Below are positions 6,842-14,338 of a DNA stretch of 64,000 nt, piece by piece. The notes below the pieces were generated by a model. It was not told the origin of the DNA, searched no databases, and saw only the letters and a program-made list of their open reading frames with translations. A program made the translations under genes and the position numbers. Each line of letters opens with the position of its first letter. Position 1 is the stretch's first letter. The stretch comes from Rheinheimera sp. A13L (lineage in GTDB: Bacteria > Pseudomonadota > Gammaproteobacteria > Enterobacterales > Alteromonadaceae), in assembly GCF_000217935.1 (NCBI RefSeq), contig NZ_AFHI01000056.1, forward strand, positions 62,001 to 126,000. Reading direction: 5' to 3'.

Positions 6842-9595
6842 ATGACACTGAACTACCGTCCTAACCTGCTTGCGTTTGCCGTTACATTGGCCTGCAGCAC
6901 AGTATCCACCTCATTATTGGCCGATGCCGATGTACAAGGCCGGATCACAGATAACCGTAATAGTCTGCTGGCAGGAGCACAGGTCAGTATTCCTGAACTT
7001 AAATTGCGCCGTACTACAGGTGCCGATGGCAGCTTTCATTTCAGACAATTACCTGCAGGAACTTATACCCTGCACGTCAACTACTTAGGTGCTGCTCCAC
7101 AAAGCCAGATACTGGTGGTTGCGGATACGCAGCAACGACTGGCGGATATCAAACTGCTATCGGCCAGCAATTCTATTGAACATATAGAAGTGGTGGGACA
7201 GTCAGGTGCCATCAGCAAAGCATTAAACCGCCAGCGTAACGCCAACGGTATATTAACTGTGGCCAGTACAGATGAAATGGGGCAATTTCCAGACAGTAAT
7301 GTCAGCGAAGCATTGCAACGCCTGGCAGGTTTGTCTGTAGAACGGGATCAGGGCGAAGGCCGCTTTGTCCGGGTGCGGGGTTTGGCTCCAGACTACAATG
7401 CGGTGACTTATAACGGTACTCAACTGGCAGCTCCTGAAGCAGGCCGCCGTGCCGTGGCTTTGGATGTGATTCCTTCTGATTTACTTGAATCGGTGGAAGT
7501 GAATAAAACCCTGACCCCGGATATGCCGGCAGGCTCTTTGGGGGGCACAGTAGAAATCAAAAGTTTATCTGCCTTTGATCGCAGCGATGACTTTTATTCC
7601 GCCACTGTGGAAGCTGGCCATAACGAACTACAAAGCAAAACCAGCCCTAAAGTTTCAGGTGTGATCAGCAAAATCATGGATTTAGGTGGCGAAACTGATG
7701 TTTTTGGTGTGGCTTTGGCGGCCAGTTTCGCTGAACGTAAGTTTGGTTCTGAAAACGTTGAAAGTGGCGGCGCCTGGGATTTTGAAGAAGGTCTGGAAGA
7801 ATTTGAATTAAGGGATTACAGCATCAGTCGTGAACGCCTGGGTGTGGCACTGAATCTGGACTACAGACCAGGTAACAACAATGACTATTACCTCCGTACT
7901 CTGTACAGCCGCTTTAGCGATACAGAAGAACGCCAGGGTATGGTCGTTGAACTGGCCGATCCGCTTTTTGCCGGCGATACAGGTGAAGCAGCGCTGATCC
8001 GTTCATTAAAACAGCGGGAAGAAACCCAAAGTATCAGTGCTTTTGTTTTAGGTACCAAACAGACATCAGGGGACTGGCAATGGCAACTGGAAGCCGGTGC
8101 CAGCAAAGCAGATGAAGATACGCCTTTTAATATTGGCGCCGCCGACTTTGAGCAGGAATTTGATGACGGTGTAGGCTATAGCGGCAGTACTATTTTGCGC
8201 CTGACCGCACCAGCGGAAGCTTATCTGGCTGACGGCTATGAGTTAAAAGAAGTCGAAATGGGCGACACCTATGCCAAGGAAACTGAACGTAATATCAAAT
8301 TTGACCTGAGCCGCGAATTTACCCAAAGCCAGGGCACTATGCTTCTCAAAAGTGGCGCTAAATTCAGCCAACGCGAAAAAACAGCGGACGAAGACATCTG
8401 GTTGTTTGAAGATTTTGAGGATCTGGGTATCAATGCTTTGAGTATGGCCGATTATGCCGGTGGGCAGGTGGATTATGGCTTGGGCACTCTAGGACAGGCC
8501 GTCAACAGCAACGACATCTATCAGTTAGTGAACAGCCTGAACCGCGATGATTTTGTAGATGACGTCGAATCACAAATTAATGACTATCAGGTGGATGAAG
8601 ATATCAGCGCTGCCTATTTGATGGCGCAGTGGGAACGCGATAACTGGCAGTTAATCACTGGTGTGCGTTATGAACATGAAAAACGTGATGCCCTTGGCAG
8701 TCGTTATGACGCCATCAACGAAACCTTCAGTGCCAATCAGGTGAAAAACTCTGAAGGCTATTGGTTACCCGCAGTAGTGGCACGTTATGATCTGTCGGAG
8801 CAAAGCATAGTGCGAGCTGCTTTCAGCACAGGTTTAGTAAGGCCAAACTTTGAGCAACTGTCACCCGCTTTCTTACTGGAAGAAGATGACGATGAAGTGG
8901 AAGCCGCTTTTGGTAACCCTGAATTAGAAGCTCTGACTTCCAACAATTTTGACCTCGGCATTGAACACTACGCAGATAAACTGGGTGTGTTGTCGGCCAT
9001 GCTGTTTTACAAACAAATTGACAACTTCATCTATGAAGCCGACCTTGCTGGCCGTGGAGAATACGCCGATTTTGCTGTGGCAGAAACCTATGTCAACGGC
9101 GGCAAAGCAGATTTATATGGTATTGAACTGAATGCAGTGCATAAAGTTTCAGGTTTTGGAAACTGGCTGGATAACCTGCTGTTATCAACAAATCTGACGC
9201 TGACGGATTCAGCCGCCGATATTGAATGGTTTGATGATGGTACTTTATTCAGCCGTGAAGTGGCCTTACCCAGCCAATCCGATAAAACCGCTAACCTCAG
9301 CCTGGGTTATGAAACAAATGTAATCAGTCTGCGTCTGGCAGCCAATTATAAATCTGATTATCTGGCTGAAGTGGGTGACATCACGGACAAAGAGTACGAC
9401 GTGCACGCCGATGACCATATGCAGGTTGATTTCACCAGTAAATGGACAGTGCAACCTGGCATGCAGTTTTACTTTAATGTCGTCAACCTCAATGACGAAC
9501 CTTATTACGCTTACACTGGGCGCAAGCCTTATAACTTCCAGTATGAACAATATGGCCGCACCTTTGTGCTGGGCCTGCAAATCACTAACTGGTAA
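6842..9595 (+). CDS. TonB-dependent receptor, probably for phytate or its products
   Basis: An outer-membrane receptor of about 917 residues. It has a signal peptide (MTLNYRPNLLAFAVTLACS...), a carboxypeptidase-regulatory-like domain (about 30-100: VQGRITDNRNSLLAGAQV ... GADGSFHFRQLPAGTYTL), a plug (NVSEALQRLAGLSVERDQGEG ... RVRGLAPDYNAVTYNG ... LGGTVEIKS) and a long beta-barrel ending in an aromatic residue (ITNW). The start ATG 6842 precedes the signal peptide; an upstream in-frame ATG at 6779 would put 21 unlikely residues before it. The phytase gene follows 14 bp downstream, so the two almost certainly share a transcript. Pairing of such receptors with beta-propeller phytases is known in aquatic proteobacteria; the exact ligand is inferred. 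Confidence 0.9.
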   Translation: MTLNYRPNLLAFAVTLACSTVSTSLLADADVQGRITDNRNSLLAGAQVSIPELKLRRTTGADGSFHFRQLPAGTYTLHVNYLGAAPQSQILVVADTQQRLADIKLLSASNSIEHIEVVGQSGAISKALNRQRNANGILTVASTDEMGQFPDSNVSEALQRLAGLSVERDQGEGRFVRVRGLAPDYNAVTYNGTQLAAPEAGRRAVALDVIPSDLLESVEVNKTLTPDMPAGSLGGTVEIKSLSAFDRSDDFYSATVEAGHNELQSKTSPKVSGVISKIMDLGGETDVFGVALAASFAERKFGSENVESGGAWDFEEGLEEFELRDYSISRERLGVALNLDYRPGNNNDYYLRTLYSRFSDTEERQGMVVELADPLFAGDTGEAALIRSLKQREETQSISAFVLGTKQTSGDWQWQLEAGASKADEDTPFNIGAADFEQEFDDGVGYSGSTILRLTAPAEAYLADGYELKEVEMGDTYAKETERNIKFDLSREFTQSQGTMLLKSGAKFSQREKTADEDIWLFEDFEDLGINALSMADYAGGQVDYGLGTLGQAVNSNDIYQLVNSLNRDDFVDDVESQINDYQVDEDISAAYLMAQWERDNWQLITGVRYEHEKRDALGSRYDAINETFSANQVKNSEGYWLPAVVARYDLSEQSIVRAAFSTGLVRPNFEQLSPAFLLEEDDDEVEAAFGNPELEALTSNNFDLGIEHYADKLGVLSAMLFYKQIDNFIYEADLAGRGEYADFAVAETYVNGGKADLYGIELNAVHKVSGFGNWLDNLLLSTNLTLTDSAADIEWFDDGTLFSREVALPSQSDKTANLSLGYETNVISLRLAANYKSDYLAEVGDITDKEYDVHADDHMQVDFTSKWTVQPGMQFYFNVVNLNDEPYYAYTGRKPYNFQYEQYGRTFVLGLQITNW

Positions 9596-9609
9596 GTAAG
9601 GACAACATC

Positions 9610-11568
9610 ATGATATCGACAACAGATTTTTTTAAAGTGAGCATCATAGCGCTGACGCTGAGCACAGTGTTGACTGCCTGTCAGGCCGATCAAGCACAGC
9701 AGCAAGCAGCAACTTCTGCTTCTGCGCCTAAAGCTTTGAACATAAAAGCCAGTCATTACCATCAGGTGCAGGTTGCAGGGCAAGAGTACCAGGTTTTCAC
9801 CGATGGTCAGGGCTTACAGATCAAGCTGGGCGAAACCCAACAAAGCAGCTACAGCGGCAGTTTTAACCGCCTGACTCTACAGCCACTTTCAGCCGACAGC
9901 CTGCTGCTGGCCGCTATGGACAGCAACGACAACAGCTTGTACTTGTGGCGTTTTTCGCCAAAAGAACAAAAGCCTTTAGTACTGATAAGACAGCAACTGA
10001 TCAGCAGCAGAGTTGTGGAAGATTTGTGTTTTTATCAGAGCCACGAAAATCAGCAATTGAGCTTATTTTTACTGGGTGGCCGCGGTGGCGCAGACCAATT
10101 ATTGCTGCAACAAAAGCAAGAGTGGCTGGCAGAGCCAGTGGTGATCCGTGAACTGAATGTACCTTATGACAGCAAAGCCTGCGTTGTGGATCAACAAACT
10201 GCAGCACTGTATATAGCGGAAGCAGACAGAGCTATCTGGTCTTATCAGGCAGAGCCTGAAGCAGATGAAGGCCGCAGCTTAGTTCAGGTTAATCAGCCAT
10301 TTGGTCAGCTGCAAGGCGAAATTTTAGGCTTGCAGCTGCTGCCAGACAGCAGCCTGCTTGCATTAGAGGCAGAACCAGCCAGACTGCTGCATCTCAGCAG
10401 TACAGGTCAGGTGATCCATCACAGCTCAATACCAGCTTTCGCTGAAGCAACTGGTTTATCAGTTCGTGTACAAGGCAACAGCACAACAGCTTATATCAGC
10501 AATGAAGATGCAGATGCTGTGCAAAGCCTGAAACTGCAAGAAACAACAGCAGTTGCAACAACAAAACCAGCTATGGCGCAGGTGCAACCCATCTTGCAAA
10601 CAGAAGCCGCCAGCCAGCGTGGTGATGTAATGGACGACCCTGCGGTATGGCATCATCCTACCCAACCAGAGCTGAGCCTGATCCTCGGCACTGACAAAAG
10701 AGCTGGCCTGGATGTTTACAGTATGCAGGGCAAACGGGTGCAACAACTGGCCGTCGGACGCTTAAATAACGTCGATGTGCGTTACAATTTAAACTGGCAA
10801 GGCAAACAACACGATATCGCCGTAGCCAGTTTACGTAACGACAACAGCCTGCAACTTTTTGCAATTGATCAAAAAGGGCTGTTGCATAATGCAGGTAAAG
10901 TGCCAACCTCCATGAAAGAAATTTATGGTCTGTGCATGTATAAGGATGCAAAAAGAGGCTCACATTACGTTTTTGTCAACGATAAGTCCGGCTTGATTGA
11001 ACAATACCGTATCAACAGCGATGGTACACACTGGCAAGGTACTTTAGTGCGATCTCTGCAGGTGCCAAGTCAGCCTGAAGGCTGTGTTGCCGATGATAAG
11101 CGCGGCATTTTATTTGTTGGCGAAGAAGATGAAGCTGTATGGCGTTTTGCAGCAGGCGCAGAAGCCAGCAGCACAGGTGAAAAAATCATTTCAGTGGATG
11201 GCAAACGTCTGGTCGATGATATAGAAGGTATAGCACTGGCTGAACACAACGGAGCCAGTTATCTGGTGGTTTCCAGTCAGGGCAATGATAGCTATATCAT
11301 TTACGATGCAGCCCCACCTTACACAGAACGTCTGAGATTCAGAGTGACAACGAATCCTCAATTGGGCATAGATGGAGCTTCTGAAACCGATGGTCTTGAA
11401 GTGACAACCCGATCTTTGGGTCCAGGCTTTGAACAAGGTGCTTTGATAGTGCAGGATGGCCGCAATCGTATGCCGGAGCAAGGTCAGAATATGAAACTGG
11501 TGCCCTGGAGTAGCCTGCTGCAAGAGTTGCAGAAGCAAGATCAAAGTAAGCAGAACCAAGGTAAATAA
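9610..11568 (+). CDS. Beta-propeller phytase (3-phytase), two-domain lipoprotein
   Basis: A 652-residue exported protein with lipobox LTAC (Cys24). The C-terminal half (about 315-645) is a calcium-dependent beta-propeller phytase domain: DDPAVWHHPTQPELSLILGTDK, LNNVDVRYNL, ASLRNDNSLQLFAID, YGLCMY, VPSQPEGCVAD, FVGEEDEAVWRF, DIEGIAL and ASETDGLEVT are family landmarks carrying the acidic metal ligands. The N-terminal half (about 40-305) looks like a second, degenerate propeller with related blade patterns. Dual-domain phytases are known in which the incomplete N-terminal domain aids hydrolysis of phytate. The lipid anchor suggests attachment to a cell membrane, probably the outer one. It is co-oriented with the receptor, 14 bp apart, and followed by a terminator. 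Confidence 0.9.
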   Translation: MISTTDFFKVSIIALTLSTVLTACQADQAQQQAATSASAPKALNIKASHYHQVQVAGQEYQVFTDGQGLQIKLGETQQSSYSGSFNRLTLQPLSADSLLLAAMDSNDNSLYLWRFSPKEQKPLVLIRQQLISSRVVEDLCFYQSHENQQLSLFLLGGRGGADQLLLQQKQEWLAEPVVIRELNVPYDSKACVVDQQTAALYIAEADRAIWSYQAEPEADEGRSLVQVNQPFGQLQGEILGLQLLPDSSLLALEAEPARLLHLSSTGQVIHHSSIPAFAEATGLSVRVQGNSTTAYISNEDADAVQSLKLQETTAVATTKPAMAQVQPILQTEAASQRGDVMDDPAVWHHPTQPELSLILGTDKRAGLDVYSMQGKRVQQLAVGRLNNVDVRYNLNWQGKQHDIAVASLRNDNSLQLFAIDQKGLLHNAGKVPTSMKEIYGLCMYKDAKRGSHYVFVNDKSGLIEQYRINSDGTHWQGTLVRSLQVPSQPEGCVADDKRGILFVGEEDEAVWRFAAGAEASSTGEKIISVDGKRLVDDIEGIALAEHNGASYLVVSSQGNDSYIIYDAAPPYTERLRFRVTTNPQLGIDGASETDGLEVTTRSLGPGFEQGALIVQDGRNRMPEQGQNMKLVPWSSLLQELQKQDQSKQNQGK

Positions 11569-11617
11569 TACCGAAACGAAATATTCCCTTTAAGGGTTAA
11601 CATAAAATGCACTTAAG

Positions 11618-11655
11618 GCGGCTGGTTTAGCTCAAAAACCAGTCGCTTTTTTATT
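11618..11655 (+). terminator. Rho-independent terminator of the receptor-phytase operon
   Basis: An 11-bp stem with one G-T pair (GCGGCTGGTTT, 11618-11628, with AAACCAGTCGC, 11636-11646) is followed by six T residues, about 50 bp after the phytase stop. Confidence 0.85.
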
Positions 11656-11802
11656 TTCTACAGCACCACTTTAAAGCCTCTTCACTATGTCCATGAGTCT
11701 GCTGAACTTGTTTTATCAGGAAAATATCGTTTACTTATTGCGCTTTTCGCAGAATCACGACATGCTTAAGTCAGGTAAATGCTCCAAGCAAGGATGTTGC
11801 GC

Positions 11803-12195
11803 ATGACTATAGATCAATCTTCTATCCTGATCGTCGATGACGTCAGTTCAGTTCGTTATTTCTTAAATCAAAATTTGCGTATTATGGGCGCTGAAAAAGT
11901 GTCAGAAGCCAGTACAGGCCAACAAGCTTTGATGGCTATCAGCACAGATCATCATGATGTGATTTTTTTGGATATTGAATTACCGGACAGTAACGGTCAT
12001 GAGCTGTTAGGCCGCATTAAAGCATTGGACCCCAAGTGCCATGTGGTCATTATGTCAGCACACAGCACTGTGGAAAATGTAAAACGCAGTGTTGAAGGAG
12101 GAGCCAGTGGTTTTATGGCAAAACCTTTTACCCCACAAAAAATTCAGGCAACGATGAATCGTATCTGCAACTTGCCCCAGGCCCAATCCGCTTAA
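11803..12195 (+). CDS. Single-domain response regulator (CheY-like receiver)
   Basis: About 130 residues forming one receiver domain: acidic pocket VDD (residues 11-13), phospho-acceptor Asp57 in FLDIEL, Ser in VIMSAHS and the conserved Lys in AKPF. There is no output domain, so it must signal by protein contact, as CheY does. The start ATG 11803 has an AAGGA site eight bases upstream; upstream in-frame ATGs at 11779 and 11794 are less well placed. No cognate kinase is adjacent. Its stop codon abuts the triplicated repeat derived from the neighbouring hopJ gene. Confidence 0.88.
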   Translation: MTIDQSSILIVDDVSSVRYFLNQNLRIMGAEKVSEASTGQQALMAISTDHHDVIFLDIELPDSNGHELLGRIKALDPKCHVVIMSAHSTVENVKRSVEGGASGFMAKPFTPQKIQATMNRICNLPQAQSA

Positions 12196-12197
12196 GC

Positions 12198-12392
12198 GGA
12201 TTTTGGCTTTAACGCCTGGCCACTGAATTCAATACCATCCCAACCGTGTTGCATAATGATTAAATGGATTTTGGCTTTAACGCCTGGCCACTGAATTCAA
12301 TACCATCCCAGCCGTGTTGCATAATGACTAAATGGATTTTGGCTTTAACGCCTGGCCGCTGAATTCAATGCCATCCCAGCCGTGTTGCATAA
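12198..12392 (-). repeat. Three tandem 68-bp copies of the hopJ 3' end
   Basis: Units begin at 12198, 12266 and 12334 with GGATTTTGGCTTTAACGCC and are nearly identical (a few substitutions). The third (12334-12392) is the genuine C-terminal coding region of hopJ on the minus strand; the other two lie beyond its stop codon. Each extra copy still carries an ATG followed by the final 19 codons of hopJ and its own stop. The 68-bp period is not a multiple of three. A slippage or unequal-exchange duplication is the simplest explanation. Confidence 0.9.
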
Positions 12393-12675
12393 ATTGACGG
12401 ATATTGGCGTGATCTGAGCCTGTAGGGCTGGATAACACGTCTTTGCGGTAATAATCACCAAACATCTGCAAAGCCTGAGGCTCTGACAAACGGTGCAACA
12501 AGGCAAAAGCTAAAATCTTACAAGAGCCATTATTCTCACCGGCAGCATTGTGTTTATCGCCGTTCTGAAACGCAGTTTCAGCAAAGTCATATAAGTTATC
12601 AATCAACTCTATACTTTGCTGAAAGCTAATGCTGTCTGGATCTGTCGTCAACTGACGGAAAAAATTTTCTAACAT
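12328..12675 (-). CDS. HopJ type III effector family protein
   Basis: A 115-residue protein of the HopJ family: ISFQQSIELIDNLYDF, TAFQNGDKHNAAGENNGSCKI and NIRQFMQHGWDGIEF are the family's conserved blocks. Despite its name, the family is widespread in non-pathogenic gammaproteobacteria with no type III secretion system, and its role there is unknown. The start ATG 12673-12675 (MLENFFRQL) matches family N termini and has an AGGG upstream; a longer reading from 12768 would run into the divergent neighbour. The stop (TAG 12328-12330) lies at the junction of two copies of the tandem repeat made from this gene's own 3' end. Confidence 0.88.
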   Translation of the reverse strand: MLENFFRQLTTDPDSISFQQSIELIDNLYDFAETAFQNGDKHNAAGENNGSCKILAFALLHRLSEPQALQMFGDYYRKDVLSSPTGSDHANIRQFMQHGWDGIEFSGQALKPKSI

Positions 12676-12748
12676 AATTGAACCCTGGTTAAAGTTTGTA
12701 CAATCCTGGTCGATATAGTCGTTAAGCCCAAGTAAGAGGGGAGCCAAA

Positions 12749-13759
12749 ATGCAAATCCTCAGCATCAAGCAACAACAGAACTCCAGCAGTCAGCAGTTAT
12801 TGTATTCAGGTCGCACTGTGAGTCCAGAGCGAAATGACAGCTTAACTGTAACAAAGGATAACAGAAGTTTAACTCAGACTTCTCTGTTACCTTCGGCTAA
12901 TGTGATTTCTTCTGAAAATATGCCAGCGTCAAAAGCCGCAGATGTGAAAGAAGCTAAGAGTGACGATGGTCTTTTTAACGCTGTGTATTCCATTGGCACC
13001 ATCAAACGTTTACTGGAACAACTGACAGGCGAAGAGTTAAAAGGCTGGCTAGACCCGGCAGAATTAAACCAGGCTCTGAATGGCCCGGCCACCACAACAG
13101 AGCCAGACCAGCTTGAAAATCAAAATGCTTCAGGCGTCACCATTCGTGAGTGGTCCTATAGGTACGAAGCCGTCAGTGCTGATTTTTCAGGTTCAGTAGC
13201 GCTGAAGGATGGCAGCAGTTTTAGCTGGTCGATGCAATTTTCCATGAGCTATGAAGAATTCAGCTACAGCGAACGCACAGAACAGCCAATGAAAGATCCG
13301 CTGGTCATGAGTTTTAACGGCCGCCCTGTGGAACTGACAGGCCAAACTACAGCTTTTCATCTGACAGACAATGCCAGACATATTCAGCAACTTGCACAAG
13401 GCCAGTATTATCTGGTTAAAGACAGCAATGCCAATGGCGTGGTGGATTCAGGCAGCGAACTATTTGGCCCCACCACAGGCAAAGGTTTTGCCGAACTGGC
13501 AGCTTTTGACCAAGACGAAAACGGCCTGATCGATCAACAAGATCCTATCTGGCAAAGCTTATGGTTATGGCGCCCTGAAGAAAAAGGCTTGTACAGCTTA
13601 AAAGACATGGGCGTCACAGCACTGAGTGTCGATTCTGTCGCCACTCCTTTTACCTTAAGGCACAAAGACGAAATACAAGGCCGACTGGAGCGCAGCTCAA
13701 TTTTTATCACTGAAGATAAAGAGGTGGGCTTATTGCAGCAGATTGATTTAAAGGTGTGA
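12749..13759 (+). CDS. EF-hand-like calcium-binding protein, uncharacterised
   Basis: A 336-residue protein with no signal peptide. Residues about 220-285 contain KDSNANGVVDSGSELFG and FDQDENGLIDQQDP, Asp/Asn-rich loops of the EF-hand type, followed by WQSLWLWRPEEKGLYSL and a MGVTALSV segment. The same arrangement is seen at the end of large calcium-binding repeat proteins. The first about 110 residues are Ser/Gln/Thr-rich and probably disordered; the middle (WSYRYEAVSADFSGSVALKDG) looks like a beta-rich domain. The start has a strong GAGGGGAG site. It is divergent from hopJ with 73 bp between starts. Function unknown. Confidence 0.75.
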   Translation: MQILSIKQQQNSSSQQLLYSGRTVSPERNDSLTVTKDNRSLTQTSLLPSANVISSENMPASKAADVKEAKSDDGLFNAVYSIGTIKRLLEQLTGEELKGWLDPAELNQALNGPATTTEPDQLENQNASGVTIREWSYRYEAVSADFSGSVALKDGSSFSWSMQFSMSYEEFSYSERTEQPMKDPLVMSFNGRPVELTGQTTAFHLTDNARHIQQLAQGQYYLVKDSNANGVVDSGSELFGPTTGKGFAELAAFDQDENGLIDQQDPIWQSLWLWRPEEKGLYSLKDMGVTALSVDSVATPFTLRHKDEIQGRLERSSIFITEDKEVGLLQQIDLKV

Positions 13760-13830
13760 GGTACAGAGCTTTGCCTCAATGATTGACCTTAGATCTGCAA
13801 CTATGTAGTGTATTTTCATAGCCTAAGCCT

Positions 13831-14304
13831 ATGGAAAGTTATAAAAAAGTGGAATTTGAACTGCGAGAACGAAGCCAAAGTGCAGGTATAAAAGCGCTGA
13901 AAATCATCCTGCTGAATATCGCCCTGTGGACTGTAACCTTTATCGGCTACCACTACATCTCTGATGTTCTTAGTACAGGGAATAGCAATGCAGGGAAACT
14001 GGTTGCTGTGATTGTAATGGGGCCAGCTATAGCTTTGGTACTTTCAATACAAGTGGGGATCAGGCCACAACGCGTTTTTGCTGCCAGTGAGCAAGGCATT
14101 CAATTTGGTGACCCGGTATCAGGTATGAAGCGTTATTGCTGGAATGAGATCAGCTGTTTTGAGTTATCCCCTAACGCCAAATTATTAAAACTAAGTTTAG
14201 AAAACATCGATAAAACAGAGATTATTCCGCTGAAAGGTTATGGCATCAATCAACAACAATACAACAAGCTACTTCAATGGTCTGCTGCTGGTTTAGTGAA
14301 ATAA
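13831..14304 (+). CDS. Small membrane protein, STM3941-like, uncharacterised
   Basis: 157 residues with two hydrophobic helices (about 25-47 and 57-77) followed by a soluble tail (FAASEQGIQFGDPVSGMKRYCWNEISCFELSP...) that reads like a PH-like domain: GIQF, W-EI, F-L-P and LKLSL. This arrangement resembles the STM3941 family, whose function is unknown. It lies 71 bp after the EF-hand gene on the same strand and is convergent with the histidine kinase gene. Only the general architecture is supported. Confidence 0.65.
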   Translation: MESYKKVEFELRERSQSAGIKALKIILLNIALWTVTFIGYHYISDVLSTGNSNAGKLVAVIVMGPAIALVLSIQVGIRPQRVFAASEQGIQFGDPVSGMKRYCWNEISCFELSPNAKLLKLSLENIDKTEIIPLKGYGINQQQYNKLLQWSAAGLVK

Positions 14305-14338
14305 CACTATTGGCCCGATCTTTTCCAGATGCTTCTGT

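Noticed and set aside
12198-12392. Regular repeats resembling a CRISPR-like array
   Set aside because: The 68-bp units are directly adjacent with no spacers and derive from the hopJ coding end.
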